NCBI GenBank assembly: GCA_003164045.1
Contig: PLRU01000060.1
Coordinates: forward strand, 1 to 64,000
Source of the DNA: Candidatus Lustribacter telmatis
Lineage (GTDB): Bacteria; Vulcanimicrobiota; Vulcanimicrobiia; Vulcanimicrobiales; Vulcanimicrobiaceae
Direction: 5' to 3'
DNA length: 64,000 bases
Positions 39,290-47,571 of the stretch are shown here, piece by piece (position 1 is the first letter of the stretch; each line of letters begins with the position of its first letter). The notes beneath the pieces are model-generated. The model had not been told where the DNA came from, made no database searches, and saw nothing but the letters and a program-made list of their open reading frames with translations. A program made the translations under genes and the position numbers.

Positions 39290-40202
39290 CGAAGCCCTCC
39301 ACCGCGGTTCCACCGCGCGCGGCTCGCTCGAGCGCGCCACGCGTACGCCATGCATCGACCGCCAGCAGCGCGACGAGTCCGACGACGATTCCGGGTTCGG
39401 GGCGAGGCGTCGCACAAAGACGCAAACCGTCGGCCTCCAACCGGTTCCACCAGCGAGCTTCGGCGCGCCACAGATCATCGGGGCCGGTCACGCCTTCGAG
39501 CACCCACGCCGCCGCTCGTGGAACGAGACCCGCCAAGTCGCCGAGCGTCGCGGCGCGTTCCCAGCGTAAACCAAGCACCGCGCCGATGTGGCGCCGGGCA
39601 ACATCGGCGTTCGCAAGGGAGACGCCGGCGGCGAGTGCGCGCGCGACGAGTAGCGCCGCGAACGCCGACGCCCACGCCTGCGCTTCGGGAACGCGATCGC
39701 TTACCCGGCGTGCCCACGCTGCGTCGAGCACCGTGCGGATCGCGGCGAGATCGTCGCTGCCGGGATCTCCCCATGCCGATGACGCGAGCGCCTTACGTAC
39801 TGCCGCCGGCGTGCGTGCCGGAGCGATCGTCGCCCAACCGACAGCCAGCGCACCCAGCGCATATGGGGGCTCCGAAGGACGCCCCGCGATACGCGCGAGC
39901 CCTCCGATGATGTTGGCGATTTCGAAGCCGGCCGCGAGACGTCGCACGCGGTCGGCGCCGTGAACCGGAGCCCAGCCCGCGAGAATGCGCAAATGCCACG
40001 CCAAGGTGACGTAAACGGCGTGCTGCGCCGACCGCAAATCCATGCCGGCGCGAACATCGCGGCCGTACGCGGTACGCGAGAGATCGGCCACGGCGAGCGC
40101 CAGCGAGGGCGCGTTCGCAATCCGGGAACTGCCTGCATGACCGAGCCGCCGTCCCGCAAGCCCGCGACCGCGGACCGCGACGGCAACCCAGTCACCGGTC
40201 AT
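39276..40202 (-). CDS. V-type ATPase subunit C/V0d (AC39)-like protein
   Basis: Position in operon, helical Ala-rich sequence of ~300 aa; no crisp motif. Confidence 0.6.
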
Positions 40203-40621
40203 CGCGGACGATCCAGCAACCGCGCCGCGAGCTCAGTCACGAGCGAGGGAACACGCTGCTCCGACGCCCGATCGATCCGCTCCGCTTCGGCCGCGGCCGC
40301 GTTGAGGAGCGCATCGCGCTGGGCTTCGGCCTCCGCGACATGCTCGGCCACCGCGCGGCTCTGCTCTGCAACCGCGGATGCGCGCGCGTGAGCGATGAGT
40401 TGTGCGGCCGCTTCGGTCGCAAGGGCCCCTCGCCGGTCCACCTCCGCTCGCGCTGCGGCGACGATCGCATCCGCCTCGCGCTGCGGCTGCTCGAGCCGCG
40501 CAAGAACCGGTGCGAGTTCGGCCTCTAGTTCGGCCCGCCGGTCGACGGGAACGCCGGCAGACACCGGCGCGCCCGGCACGCCGCCGCGGAACTGGCGCAA
40601 GATTCCGCCGAACGCGAACAT
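40199..40621 (-). CDS. V-type ATPase coiled-coil peripheral stalk (G/H-like) subunit
   Basis: First gene of operon; RRAELEAELAPVLARLEQPQREADAIVAAARAEVDRRG coiled coil. Confidence 0.65.
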   Translation of the reverse strand: MFAFGGILRQFRGGVPGAPVSAGVPVDRRAELEAELAPVLARLEQPQREADAIVAAARAEVDRRGALATEAAAQLIAHARASAVAEQSRAVAEHVAEAEAQRDALLNAAAAEAERIDRASEQRVPSLVTELAARLLDRPR

Positions 40622-40678
40622 CAGTTGACGCTTCCCGCGGATTCACCGCCGGAGTACAAGAAATGCATTCTGGGGGCG

Positions 40679-40711
40679 ACGTTAGGGTTCGGTCGTGAAG
40701 GCCGAGTGAAG
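40679..40711 (-). promoter_or_regulatory. Candidate PhoB/OmpR-type box plus -10 for the V-ATPase operon
   Basis: Minus strand CTTCAC-TCGGC-CTTCAC-GACCGAACCC-TAACGT. Confidence 0.6.
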
Positions 40712-40766
40712 GCTGCGGCAGCGCCAACTTCTCGCGGTCTTCGCACGGTTCTCGCACCGCATCGCT

Positions 40767-41285
40767 ATGCTGAGCAACGTGGTCACCTTTCGCCTCGCTC
40801 AGCCCCTCGCGCTTAGCGCGCACGATGCCGGTCTCGCGCTGAAGCGGCTACTCGCGGATACGGAGTGCGGCTCGGTCAGCGCTATCGATCTGCCCGGCGA
40901 GTGCCTCGTCCGCATGGTCGGCCGGCACGACCGCCCCTCGGGCCTCGAATGCGTCGTGACGTGGGAGCCTGCCGCCCGCGGTGGATCCTCGTTCATCGGC
41001 TCGTTATCCGTGATCAAATGCGGCCGCCGTACGCAGGCACTCGTGCTGGACGGCATGGTAGAAGTCCACGATCGAGCCGAACTGCAAGACGAGGCATTGG
41101 CCCGGGCGAGCGCTGAAGCCATGGGGCGCTCCGTACTCCAACGTATGGCCGCAGAGTTGACGATTCGCGGCCGGCAAGCCGGAGTCACGGATCGCAGCGT
41201 GCGCGCCTTACGCGCTCAACGCCCCATCAACCACGCTGCGCCGATGCTGCACACCGCCAAACCCAGAAGCGCGAGAATGGGCTGA
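40767..41285 (+). CDS. Hypothetical protein
   Basis: 172-aa ORF divergent from the V-ATPase operon; 3' end overlaps the convergent gene. Confidence 0.5.
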   Translation: MLSNVVTFRLAQPLALSAHDAGLALKRLLADTECGSVSAIDLPGECLVRMVGRHDRPSGLECVVTWEPAARGGSSFIGSLSVIKCGRRTQALVLDGMVEVHDRAELQDEALARASAEAMGRSVLQRMAAELTIRGRQAGVTDRSVRALRAQRPINHAAPMLHTAKPRSARMG

Positions 41286-42457
41286 ACCATCTCGCGCCGG
41301 CGTCCGAAAGCGAACGCATAGATCGCCTTCAAAACGTTGTTCGAGGACGCGGCGATCAGAATGGCTTGCGCGATCTCGAGACGCACGGGGATGTTTCCCT
41401 GCACGATGCTCAAGACGAATGGGTCGATATCCGTAAAGCCCACGATCGCCGCCAACGCGTCGACGCCGAAACGGCCGAAGTGGGCTCGCGCGACGTTCGT
41501 TGCCAACGTGATCGCAACGAACAGCCCCGCGAAGATCAGAGCGATGCCCAGTTGCAGCGGATTGGACGGCGCATCGAGCGCAACGCTCGCCGCATGCCGG
41601 CCACCACTGCATGTGTAGACGATTGCCGCCGCGACGACACCCGCTGCGAAGAGGCCGGCCAGCGGGACCGCGAGTACACGCGCCACGCCCGAGTCGAAAA
41701 GCGCTACGATTACCAGCAACCGAAGATACATGAACGCCGTCGCTAAGACGATTCCGACGGATACGCCGGCGTTCGCCTCGGCGTCGCGGCTGCGCCGCGC
41801 GAGGACGACCGTCGTCGCGGTGGACGAGTACAATCCGCCCAGAATCGCCGCAAGCAACGTCGCGCCCTTCGGGCGAACGTACTGCGTCAACAAGTAACTG
41901 CAGTACGACAACGTCGAGACCGCCACGACGGCGAGCAAGACGCGATGCGGCGTGAGTTCGGGCAAGCCGGCAAACGGGACGTCCGGCAGCAGCGGCAGCG
42001 CGACGCCGACGAGTAAGAGGAACTGCCCGGCCGTAAAGACCTCCGCCATCGGCATGGTTTGCGCGATCGCGTGAAGCCGCGTCCGGCCGGCTAACAGCAG
42101 CGTCGCCGCGACCGTCACGGCGACGACGATCCACGGCGCTTGCGTTACCGCGAGGGCGCCGATGAGGTACGCCAGCAGATTGCAGACGGGCACGATGAAA
42201 TCGCGCTGTTCGTCGGTAGCGGCGGAGCGATAGTAGGTGAAGAGCCACAACCCGACGACCGCCAACCCGGCCGCAAAAACGAGGCCGCTGCGCGGTTCCA
42301 AGACGAAACATCCCGCGCCGGCCAGAGCGAGCATCGGAAACGTTCGGATGCCGCCCGGCCGATTCGGAATGCGCTGGGCAAAAAAATTCTCAAAGGCCAG
42401 CCCGAAGAACAGCGCCATCCCGAGCAGCACGACGAGGCTCTGCGTCGTTATCGTCAT
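41216..42457 (-). CDS. MgtC/SapB-family membrane protein with DUF4010-like C-terminus
   Basis: N-terminal FRGGIRTFPMLALAG region and long hydrophobic C-terminal half, AILGGLYSSTATTVVLARRS. Confidence 0.85.
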   Translation of the reverse strand: MTITTQSLVVLLGMALFFGLAFENFFAQRIPNRPGGIRTFPMLALAGAGCFVLEPRSGLVFAAGLAVVGLWLFTYYRSAATDEQRDFIVPVCNLLAYLIGALAVTQAPWIVVAVTVAATLLLAGRTRLHAIAQTMPMAEVFTAGQFLLLVGVALPLLPDVPFAGLPELTPHRVLLAVVAVSTLSYCSYLLTQYVRPKGATLLAAILGGLYSSTATTVVLARRSRDAEANAGVSVGIVLATAFMYLRLLVIVALFDSGVARVLAVPLAGLFAAGVVAAAIVYTCSGGRHAASVALDAPSNPLQLGIALIFAGLFVAITLATNVARAHFGRFGVDALAAIVGFTDIDPFVLSIVQGNIPVRLEIAQAILIAASSNNVLKAIYAFAFGRRREMVQPILALLGLAVCSIGAAWLMGR

Positions 42458-42459
42458 TC

Positions 42460-43362
42460 CTACTGGCGAAGCACGAACACCGGGACCGGGCTATGGCGGA
42501 CGACGTACTCGGCAACGCTGCCGAGGAAGAAACGCTGTAAGCCGCGGCGCCCGTGGCTGCCGATCACGATGGCTTCCGCTCGGCTCCGTTCGGCTTCGGT
42601 AATGATGCCGCGGGCCGGTTCGTCTTCACCGATGGCAACGCTGGTGGTATCGGCGGAAAACCCAGCGCGTTCGCGCGTCCGATCGATCACATCGCGGCCT
42701 TGCTTCCGCATCTGATCGGCGAGTTCCGTCGGGTCGTAGCCGTAGGTTGCGGCCTTGTCGTAGAGATCGCGCGTATCGACGACGCTGCACAGAACGCACG
42801 CCGCCCCGGTGGCTCTCGATAGGCGCGCCGCCCAAGCGGCGGCCGCGTCGGCCGGATCGGATTCGTCGACCGCAACCAGCAGCTTGCGGAAAGCCGATCC
42901 CGCCGGGGGCGTCATCGCGCCGGTGACGGTGAGGACCGGAACCGTCGACGTCCGGAGGACGCCCTCGGTCGTGCTCCCGAGAAACGCTCGCGGCAACCCG
43001 GTGCGCGCGTGCGTTCCGAGCACGACGAGATCGTCGCCATTCTTCTCGGCCGCAGCCGCAATTCCAAAAATCGGCCGCTCGTTAAAGAGCGCGGTCGTCG
43101 CTTCGACATTCGCTTCCCGACAGCGTGCGGCCGCCGCATTCAAGAGCGCGTGGCCTTGCCGGTCGAGCATCTCGATCGCCGGGGCCGGATCCACGACGCC
43201 GAGGGCCGTGGCCGAGCCCGCGACTGCAGCCATCTCGTCGACGAAATGCACGACATCGAGCGGCGAACCCGCGCGCGAGAGTGCAATGCCAAATGCGAGA
43301 GCGCGGCTGGCCGGCTCGGACCCGTCGTATGCGACGAGGATACGGCGAAAAGGTGCGGTCAC
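42460..43362 (-). CDS. Universal stress protein, tandem UspA domains
   Basis: RILVAYDGSEPASRALAFG; GTHARTGLPRAFLGSTTEGVLRTSTVPVLTV; second half GSHGRRGLQRFFLGSVAEYVVRHSPVPVFV. Confidence 0.95.
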   Translation of the reverse strand: MTAPFRRILVAYDGSEPASRALAFGIALSRAGSPLDVVHFVDEMAAVAGSATALGVVDPAPAIEMLDRQGHALLNAAAARCREANVEATTALFNERPIFGIAAAAEKNGDDLVVLGTHARTGLPRAFLGSTTEGVLRTSTVPVLTVTGAMTPPAGSAFRKLLVAVDESDPADAAAAWAARLSRATGAACVLCSVVDTRDLYDKAATYGYDPTELADQMRKQGRDVIDRTRERAGFSADTTSVAIGEDEPARGIITEAERSRAEAIVIGSHGRRGLQRFFLGSVAEYVVRHSPVPVFVLRQ

Positions 43363-43389
43363 AGCAACATCTTCCTTGGGCAGTTCGAT

Positions 43390-43860
43390 TTACTCGCGGC
43401 CGGCAGAATGATAGCCGGTAGATTTCCGGTCGTGCGCGTGTGCATCGAGGCGCTCCTTCAGGTGGAGCGCTCGCGGTGCTTTCATCGAAGCATCGACGAC
43501 CGTGTATGAGCTCTCGTACAGGCGCACCGTGAGAAAAAATTCCGAGATGCCCGAATGCTCGAATAGCGCCGAGACTCGCAGCAGGAGGTGTTCGAGCATC
43601 CGGCGCGCCGCCTCGCTCGTGCCGTGATGATGGTGAGCTTGAAAGTTTGTCGCAAGAAACTCGGCTCCGGCAGCATCCAGTGGGATCATTCGCTCGGCAC
43701 CGTGCGTCGCGCTGCACGCGTCGATGAATCGTTTACCGTCCGGATCCGTACGGCCGGCGATCGCAACATCGGTGCCGGCCTGGTGGCCGGTCTTACCGCG
43801 GACGGTGTGTATGCCGTAGTGCTTGAGAACCTTGAAGGCTTCGACCGTGTCGATCATCAT
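43390..43860 (-). CDS. Possible C-terminal ATP-grasp/acyl-CoA ligase (ADP-forming)-like domain protein
   Basis: DTVEAFKVLKHYGIHTV...DVAIAGRTDPDGKRFID...FFLTVRLYESSYTVVDASMK resembles a degenerate acetate-CoA ligase beta-type domain; tight operon with USP. Confidence 0.35.
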   Translation of the reverse strand: MMIDTVEAFKVLKHYGIHTVRGKTGHQAGTDVAIAGRTDPDGKRFIDACSATHGAERMIPLDAAGAEFLATNFQAHHHHGTSEAARRMLEHLLLRVSALFEHSGISEFFLTVRLYESSYTVVDASMKAPRALHLKERLDAHAHDRKSTGYHSAGRE

Positions 43861-43870
43861 TACATCGCTG

Positions 43871-43903
43871 ACGTTACGGACAAGAAAAGAACGCCTTGTG
43901 AAG
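43871..43903 (-). promoter_or_regulatory. Candidate PhoB/OmpR-type box plus -10 upstream of the 43860-41216 operon
   Basis: Minus strand CTTCAC-AAGGC-GTTCTT-TTCTTGTCCG-TAACGT. Confidence 0.5.
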
Positions 43904-43935
43904 GTGCGCTTCACGGGTACTTCTTCGAGTAGCCG

Positions 43936-44946
43936 TCACGCGACGTGCAACACCGCAGCGCCGCGCAACTCGTCGTGCTTGAGCATGTTCAGCGCACGGT
44001 TCGCCTCGGCGAGTTGCATCCCGACGGTGTAGGTCTTGACCGGAATCTCGCCGGCAATGCGCAGGAACTCCTCGCCGTCGGCACGCGTGTTGGCCGTCAC
44101 GCTGCGCATTTCTTTTTCGTTAAACAGATCGCGCTCGTAGTCGAGCTGCGCGATGCGGCTGAGATAGATGCCGGCGATGGCAAGAATTCCGCCGCGATCG
44201 AGCGCCGTCATCGCGGCCGGCACGAGATCTCCCGCAGGTGCGAAAAGGATCGCGGCGTCTAGCGGAGCCGGCGGGACATCCGCCGCGTTCCCGATCCAGT
44301 CCGCACCGAGTTCCTCTGCCAGCTGCTGGTGGATGCCGCCGCGACTCATCACGAAGACGCGGCAACCCCAGTGCTTGAGCACCTGCAGCGCGAGGTGAGC
44401 GGAGCCGCCGAAACCATAAAGACCGACGGTCGCTCCGGGTTTGACGTCGGCGCGTTTGATGGCGCGGTACCCGATGATTCCCGCGCAGAGTAACGGCGCC
44501 GCGTGTTCGTCGTCGATCCCCTCCGGAATTGCGTACGCGAAGTCTTCGCGTACGGTCGCAAATTCGGCGTAACCGCCGTCATGATCCCAACCGGTAAAGC
44601 GCGCGTTGGGGCAAAGGTTCTCCCGGCCGCGCCGGCAGTAGGTGCAGATCCCGCACGTTTCACGGAGCCATGCAATGCCGACCCGCGTCCCGACGGCGAA
44701 GCGGCCGCATCCCGGTCCCAACTGTTCGACGACGCCGACGACCTCGTGTCCGGGGATGATCCCCGCATGTTTTGCTTCGAGGTCACCTTCACATACGTGC
44801 AGATCGGTTCGGCATACCCCGCACGCCTTCACCCGTACCAAGATCTCTCGATCGCCGGGAACGGGCACCTCCGCGTCGACCTCGCGCAGCGGGTTCGTTT
44901 CGATCCGCGAGGGATATTCGAGCGTCATTGCCCGCATGCGCGCCAT
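43936..44946 (-). CDS. Zinc-dependent alcohol dehydrogenase family protein
   Basis: VKACGVCRTDLHVCEGD, GHEVVGVVEQLG, CxxC zinc-lobe cysteines ETCGICTYCRRGRENLCPNA, GLYGFGGSAHLALQVLKHWG. Confidence 0.95.
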   Translation of the reverse strand: MARMRAMTLEYPSRIETNPLREVDAEVPVPGDREILVRVKACGVCRTDLHVCEGDLEAKHAGIIPGHEVVGVVEQLGPGCGRFAVGTRVGIAWLRETCGICTYCRRGRENLCPNARFTGWDHDGGYAEFATVREDFAYAIPEGIDDEHAAPLLCAGIIGYRAIKRADVKPGATVGLYGFGGSAHLALQVLKHWGCRVFVMSRGGIHQQLAEELGADWIGNAADVPPAPLDAAILFAPAGDLVPAAMTALDRGGILAIAGIYLSRIAQLDYERDLFNEKEMRSVTANTRADGEEFLRIAGEIPVKTYTVGMQLAEANRALNMLKHDELRGAAVLHVA

Positions 44947-44949
44947 ACG

Positions 44950-45570
44950 CTACGACGCGAGGCGGCCGCCGGTAGCGCTTTCGCCGAAATGTCTGCGCGC
45001 GCAAGCGCGAACTTGCGTCAGATGCTGATCGCCAATCTCCGCTGAGAGCTGCGGCGCGACCTCATCGAAATGAAGGTGCTCGAGAAATTTGAACCCGGCA
45101 GCGCGGAGGATATGCGTGTCTTGCAGGGCCTGCACGGCCGCCCAATCGCCGCTTTTTACCAGCATCGGCAACGGGGCTCCCGATACGGTGATCGATACGG
45201 CCGCTTTACCCGACAGAAGACCGTGCACGCTCCCGTTCACGGATTCGTAGGCAAAACCGCGGGCGAACACCCGGTCGACATAGCCCTTCATCATCGCCGG
45301 CATCGACAACCACCAAAGCGGATAGATGACGGTCAAAGCATCGGCCCACCGAATCTCGTCCTGCGCCGCAACGACGTCGGCGCTTGCGGGGTGAGCGGTA
45401 CTTACCGGCAGGATCTCGTGCGCGGCCAAAACCGGATCGAATCCCATCCGGTAGAGATCGCGTGTGCGCTGGGTGTGACCGAGCGCTTCCAGTTCGCCCG
45501 CATACGCGCGCGACAGCGCCATGGTAAAACTCTCGATTGCCGGATGGGCAACGACGATGAGGTGGTTCAT
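44950..45570 (-). CDS. NAD(P)H-dependent flavodoxin-fold oxidoreductase
   Basis: NHLIVVAHPAIESFTMALSRAYAGELEALGH, DALTVIYPLWWLSMPAMMKGYVDRVF. Confidence 0.93.
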   Translation of the reverse strand: MNHLIVVAHPAIESFTMALSRAYAGELEALGHTQRTRDLYRMGFDPVLAAHEILPVSTAHPASADVVAAQDEIRWADALTVIYPLWWLSMPAMMKGYVDRVFARGFAYESVNGSVHGLLSGKAAVSITVSGAPLPMLVKSGDWAAVQALQDTHILRAAGFKFLEHLHFDEVAPQLSAEIGDQHLTQVRACARRHFGESATGGRLAS

Positions 45571-45590
45571 CGGAGATCCTTTCGCTGGGC

Positions 45591-46523
45591 TCAGGCGTGG
45601 GACGGTTCGGGTACTGCCGTGCGTGCGCCGGCTGGGATGCGTTCGGGCACGGGGACATCTTCGCGCGTGCGTACGACAAGCACCGGAAGCGGCGATTTGC
45701 GCACGACGCCCTCGGCGACGCTACCGAGGAAGAGCCGATGGAGTCCGTGCCGCCCGTGGCTGCCCAGAACGATGAGATCTGCACCTTGTTGCTGCGCGGA
45801 AGCGATCAGGGCTTCGTCCGGATGGCCCGCGATGACGCGGCCTTTCGCGGAAATGCCGCGCGCATTTGCCAAGCCGACTGCCTTGCCGACGACACGGTGC
45901 GCTTGATCCGCTTCGTCCTCGCGCGCGCCCGCAACGCTATAGAAGATGACGTGCCGGCGGTCCTCGGCCGGGAGATCCAAGATCGTGTGAATGGCGGCGT
46001 TGCTCGGCTCAGATTCGTCGACTCCGGCAACGATGGTCTCGAAGCAGCGTTTGCCCGGCGCCGCAATTGTCGTGCCGGCGCGAACGGTCAACACGGGAAT
46101 CGCGCTTCCGCGCAGCACCGCTTCCGTCGTACTGCCGGCGAACAGACGCTCTGCTCCTTGACGGCCATGCGTGCCCATGACGATGAGGCTGCACTTCCGC
46201 TCGGCGGCTTGTTCGAGAAGATTGAGCGCGGGCTCGCCTTCCAGCGCTACCCGCTGCGCGATCACCCCGCCGCGTTCCGCTATTTCCATGGCTCGATCCA
46301 GCAAGGCTTCACCCTCGGCCTTCAGATCGTCGACGGCCGGGGTCGGATCGATGATCGCGCCTGACGAAGCAATCTGCGTTACGACCGGGAGCCAATTCAC
46401 GGAATTGCAGATGATGAGCCGGCCGCCGTGTTCGGCGGCAAGCCGAGTGGCAAATGCCACGGCTTCGCTAGAGACGTCGGAGTCGTCGACGCCGACGAGA
46501 ATGCGCGAGAATACGTTGCTCAT
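45591..46523 (-). CDS. Universal stress protein, tandem UspA domains
   Basis: FSRILVGVDDSDVSSEAVAFATRLA; GTHGRQGAERLFAGSTTEAVLRGS; GSHGRHGLHRLFLGSVAEGVVRKSPLPVLVV. Confidence 0.95.
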   Translation of the reverse strand: MSNVFSRILVGVDDSDVSSEAVAFATRLAAEHGGRLIICNSVNWLPVVTQIASSGAIIDPTPAVDDLKAEGEALLDRAMEIAERGGVIAQRVALEGEPALNLLEQAAERKCSLIVMGTHGRQGAERLFAGSTTEAVLRGSAIPVLTVRAGTTIAAPGKRCFETIVAGVDESEPSNAAIHTILDLPAEDRRHVIFYSVAGAREDEADQAHRVVGKAVGLANARGISAKGRVIAGHPDEALIASAQQQGADLIVLGSHGRHGLHRLFLGSVAEGVVRKSPLPVLVVRTREDVPVPERIPAGARTAVPEPSHA

Positions 46524-46530
46524 GTCTCGC

Positions 46531-46563
46531 ATACTGGACCGGCATTGTGAAGGCGGCATGAGC
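46531..46563 (-). promoter_or_regulatory. Candidate PhoB/OmpR-type box plus -10 for USP (46523-45591)
   Basis: Minus strand GCTCAT-GCCGC-CTTCAC-AATGCCGGTC-CAGTAT, 7 nt before ATG. Confidence 0.5.
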
Positions 46564-46579
46564 GGCTCCGCGTACGATC

Positions 46580-46612
46580 CTTCACGGAACATTCAAGCCG
46601 GCCGGGTTTCAT
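46580..46612 (+). promoter_or_regulatory. Candidate PhoB/OmpR-type box plus -10 for the CHAD gene (divergent)
   Basis: CTTCAC-GGAAC-ATTCAA-GCCGGCCGGG-TTTCAT. Confidence 0.4.
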
Positions 46613-46618
46613 ACCTCC

Positions 46619-47512
46619 ATGAGCCGATCGCTGGCGGTGAAGCGGCCGCGGCAATCCGTGGTCTTTCGTGCCGCGATCGCCCCCCCGGTCGAGGCGCTCG
46701 TACGCGCTGATCCCCACTTACGGGTGCGGGATGATGCCGAATCGGTGCACGCGGCGCGGGTCGCAACGCGCAAACTGCGCTCCGATCTTCGCCTATTTCG
46801 TCCGCTACTCGAACCAACGTGGGCAGCGGAGGTTCGCGCCTGCCTCAAGCGCCTCGCCAGTCTCCTCGGCGCGGTGCGCGACGCAGACGTTCTCACCGCC
46901 CGCGTAGGGGCAATCGCAAGTCGCTTGCCCGCCGAACATGTTGCCGCCGTCGCGTCCATGCTCGAGCGCCTTCGCGGCGCTCGCGCAACGGCCGACGATG
47001 CGTTGCGCCTCCAACTAAGCGCGTTCTGGTACATCAACCTGCTGCAAACGCTCATCGCTGCCGCACAGGACGTTGACGGAGCGTGCCTGACGGCCCGCAA
47101 CGACCGCGTACGAGCACGCAAGTTCGTCGCTCGTGTCATGCGTCCGACGTGGAAGAGGTTGAAAGCGGCCGTTCGCCGCGCTCGCCACGAAACCGATGGT
47201 ACGCGGCTGCACCGGATCCGCATCCGCGCGAAAGCATGCCGATATGCGGCTGAGGCGATCGGTCCGTTCGTCCCGGAGAGCCGGCGAGATCGCTTCGTTC
47301 GCTTCGTTCACCACATCGCGCAGCTTCAAGAACAGCTCGGGAACGTCCACGATGCCGCCCTCGACCAGGCGGCACTGCGAGCGCTGACCGGAGTAGACGC
47401 GGCCGTCGTCGACGAGATCGTCGAACGCGAAAGCGCTGCCGCGGCCGCAGCGCAAGCAGCTTGGCGGACGATCTGGAAAAAGCTTTCGTGTCGCCGATCG
47501 CGCTTTTGGTGA
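46619..47512 (+). CDS. CHAD-domain protein
   Basis: ESVHAARVATRKLRSDLRLFRPLLE, RLHRIRIRAKACRYAAEAI. Confidence 0.9.
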   Translation: MSRSLAVKRPRQSVVFRAAIAPPVEALVRADPHLRVRDDAESVHAARVATRKLRSDLRLFRPLLEPTWAAEVRACLKRLASLLGAVRDADVLTARVGAIASRLPAEHVAAVASMLERLRGARATADDALRLQLSAFWYINLLQTLIAAAQDVDGACLTARNDRVRARKFVARVMRPTWKRLKAAVRRARHETDGTRLHRIRIRAKACRYAAEAIGPFVPESRRDRFVRFVHHIAQLQEQLGNVHDAALDQAALRALTGVDAAVVDEIVERESAAAAAAQAAWRTIWKKLSCRRSRFW

Positions 47513-47571
47513 TGCGCGACCCGCCCAACTTCTTCATCGAAACTTCAACTCGACCTCGGCATCATAACGTC

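Noticed and set aside
43511-43523. CTCTCGTACAGGC 13-mer identical to the spoIIE leader
   Set aside because: Lies inside a minus-strand coding region (encoding RLYES on the opposite strand); no accompanying box; treated as coincidence despite low chance expectation.
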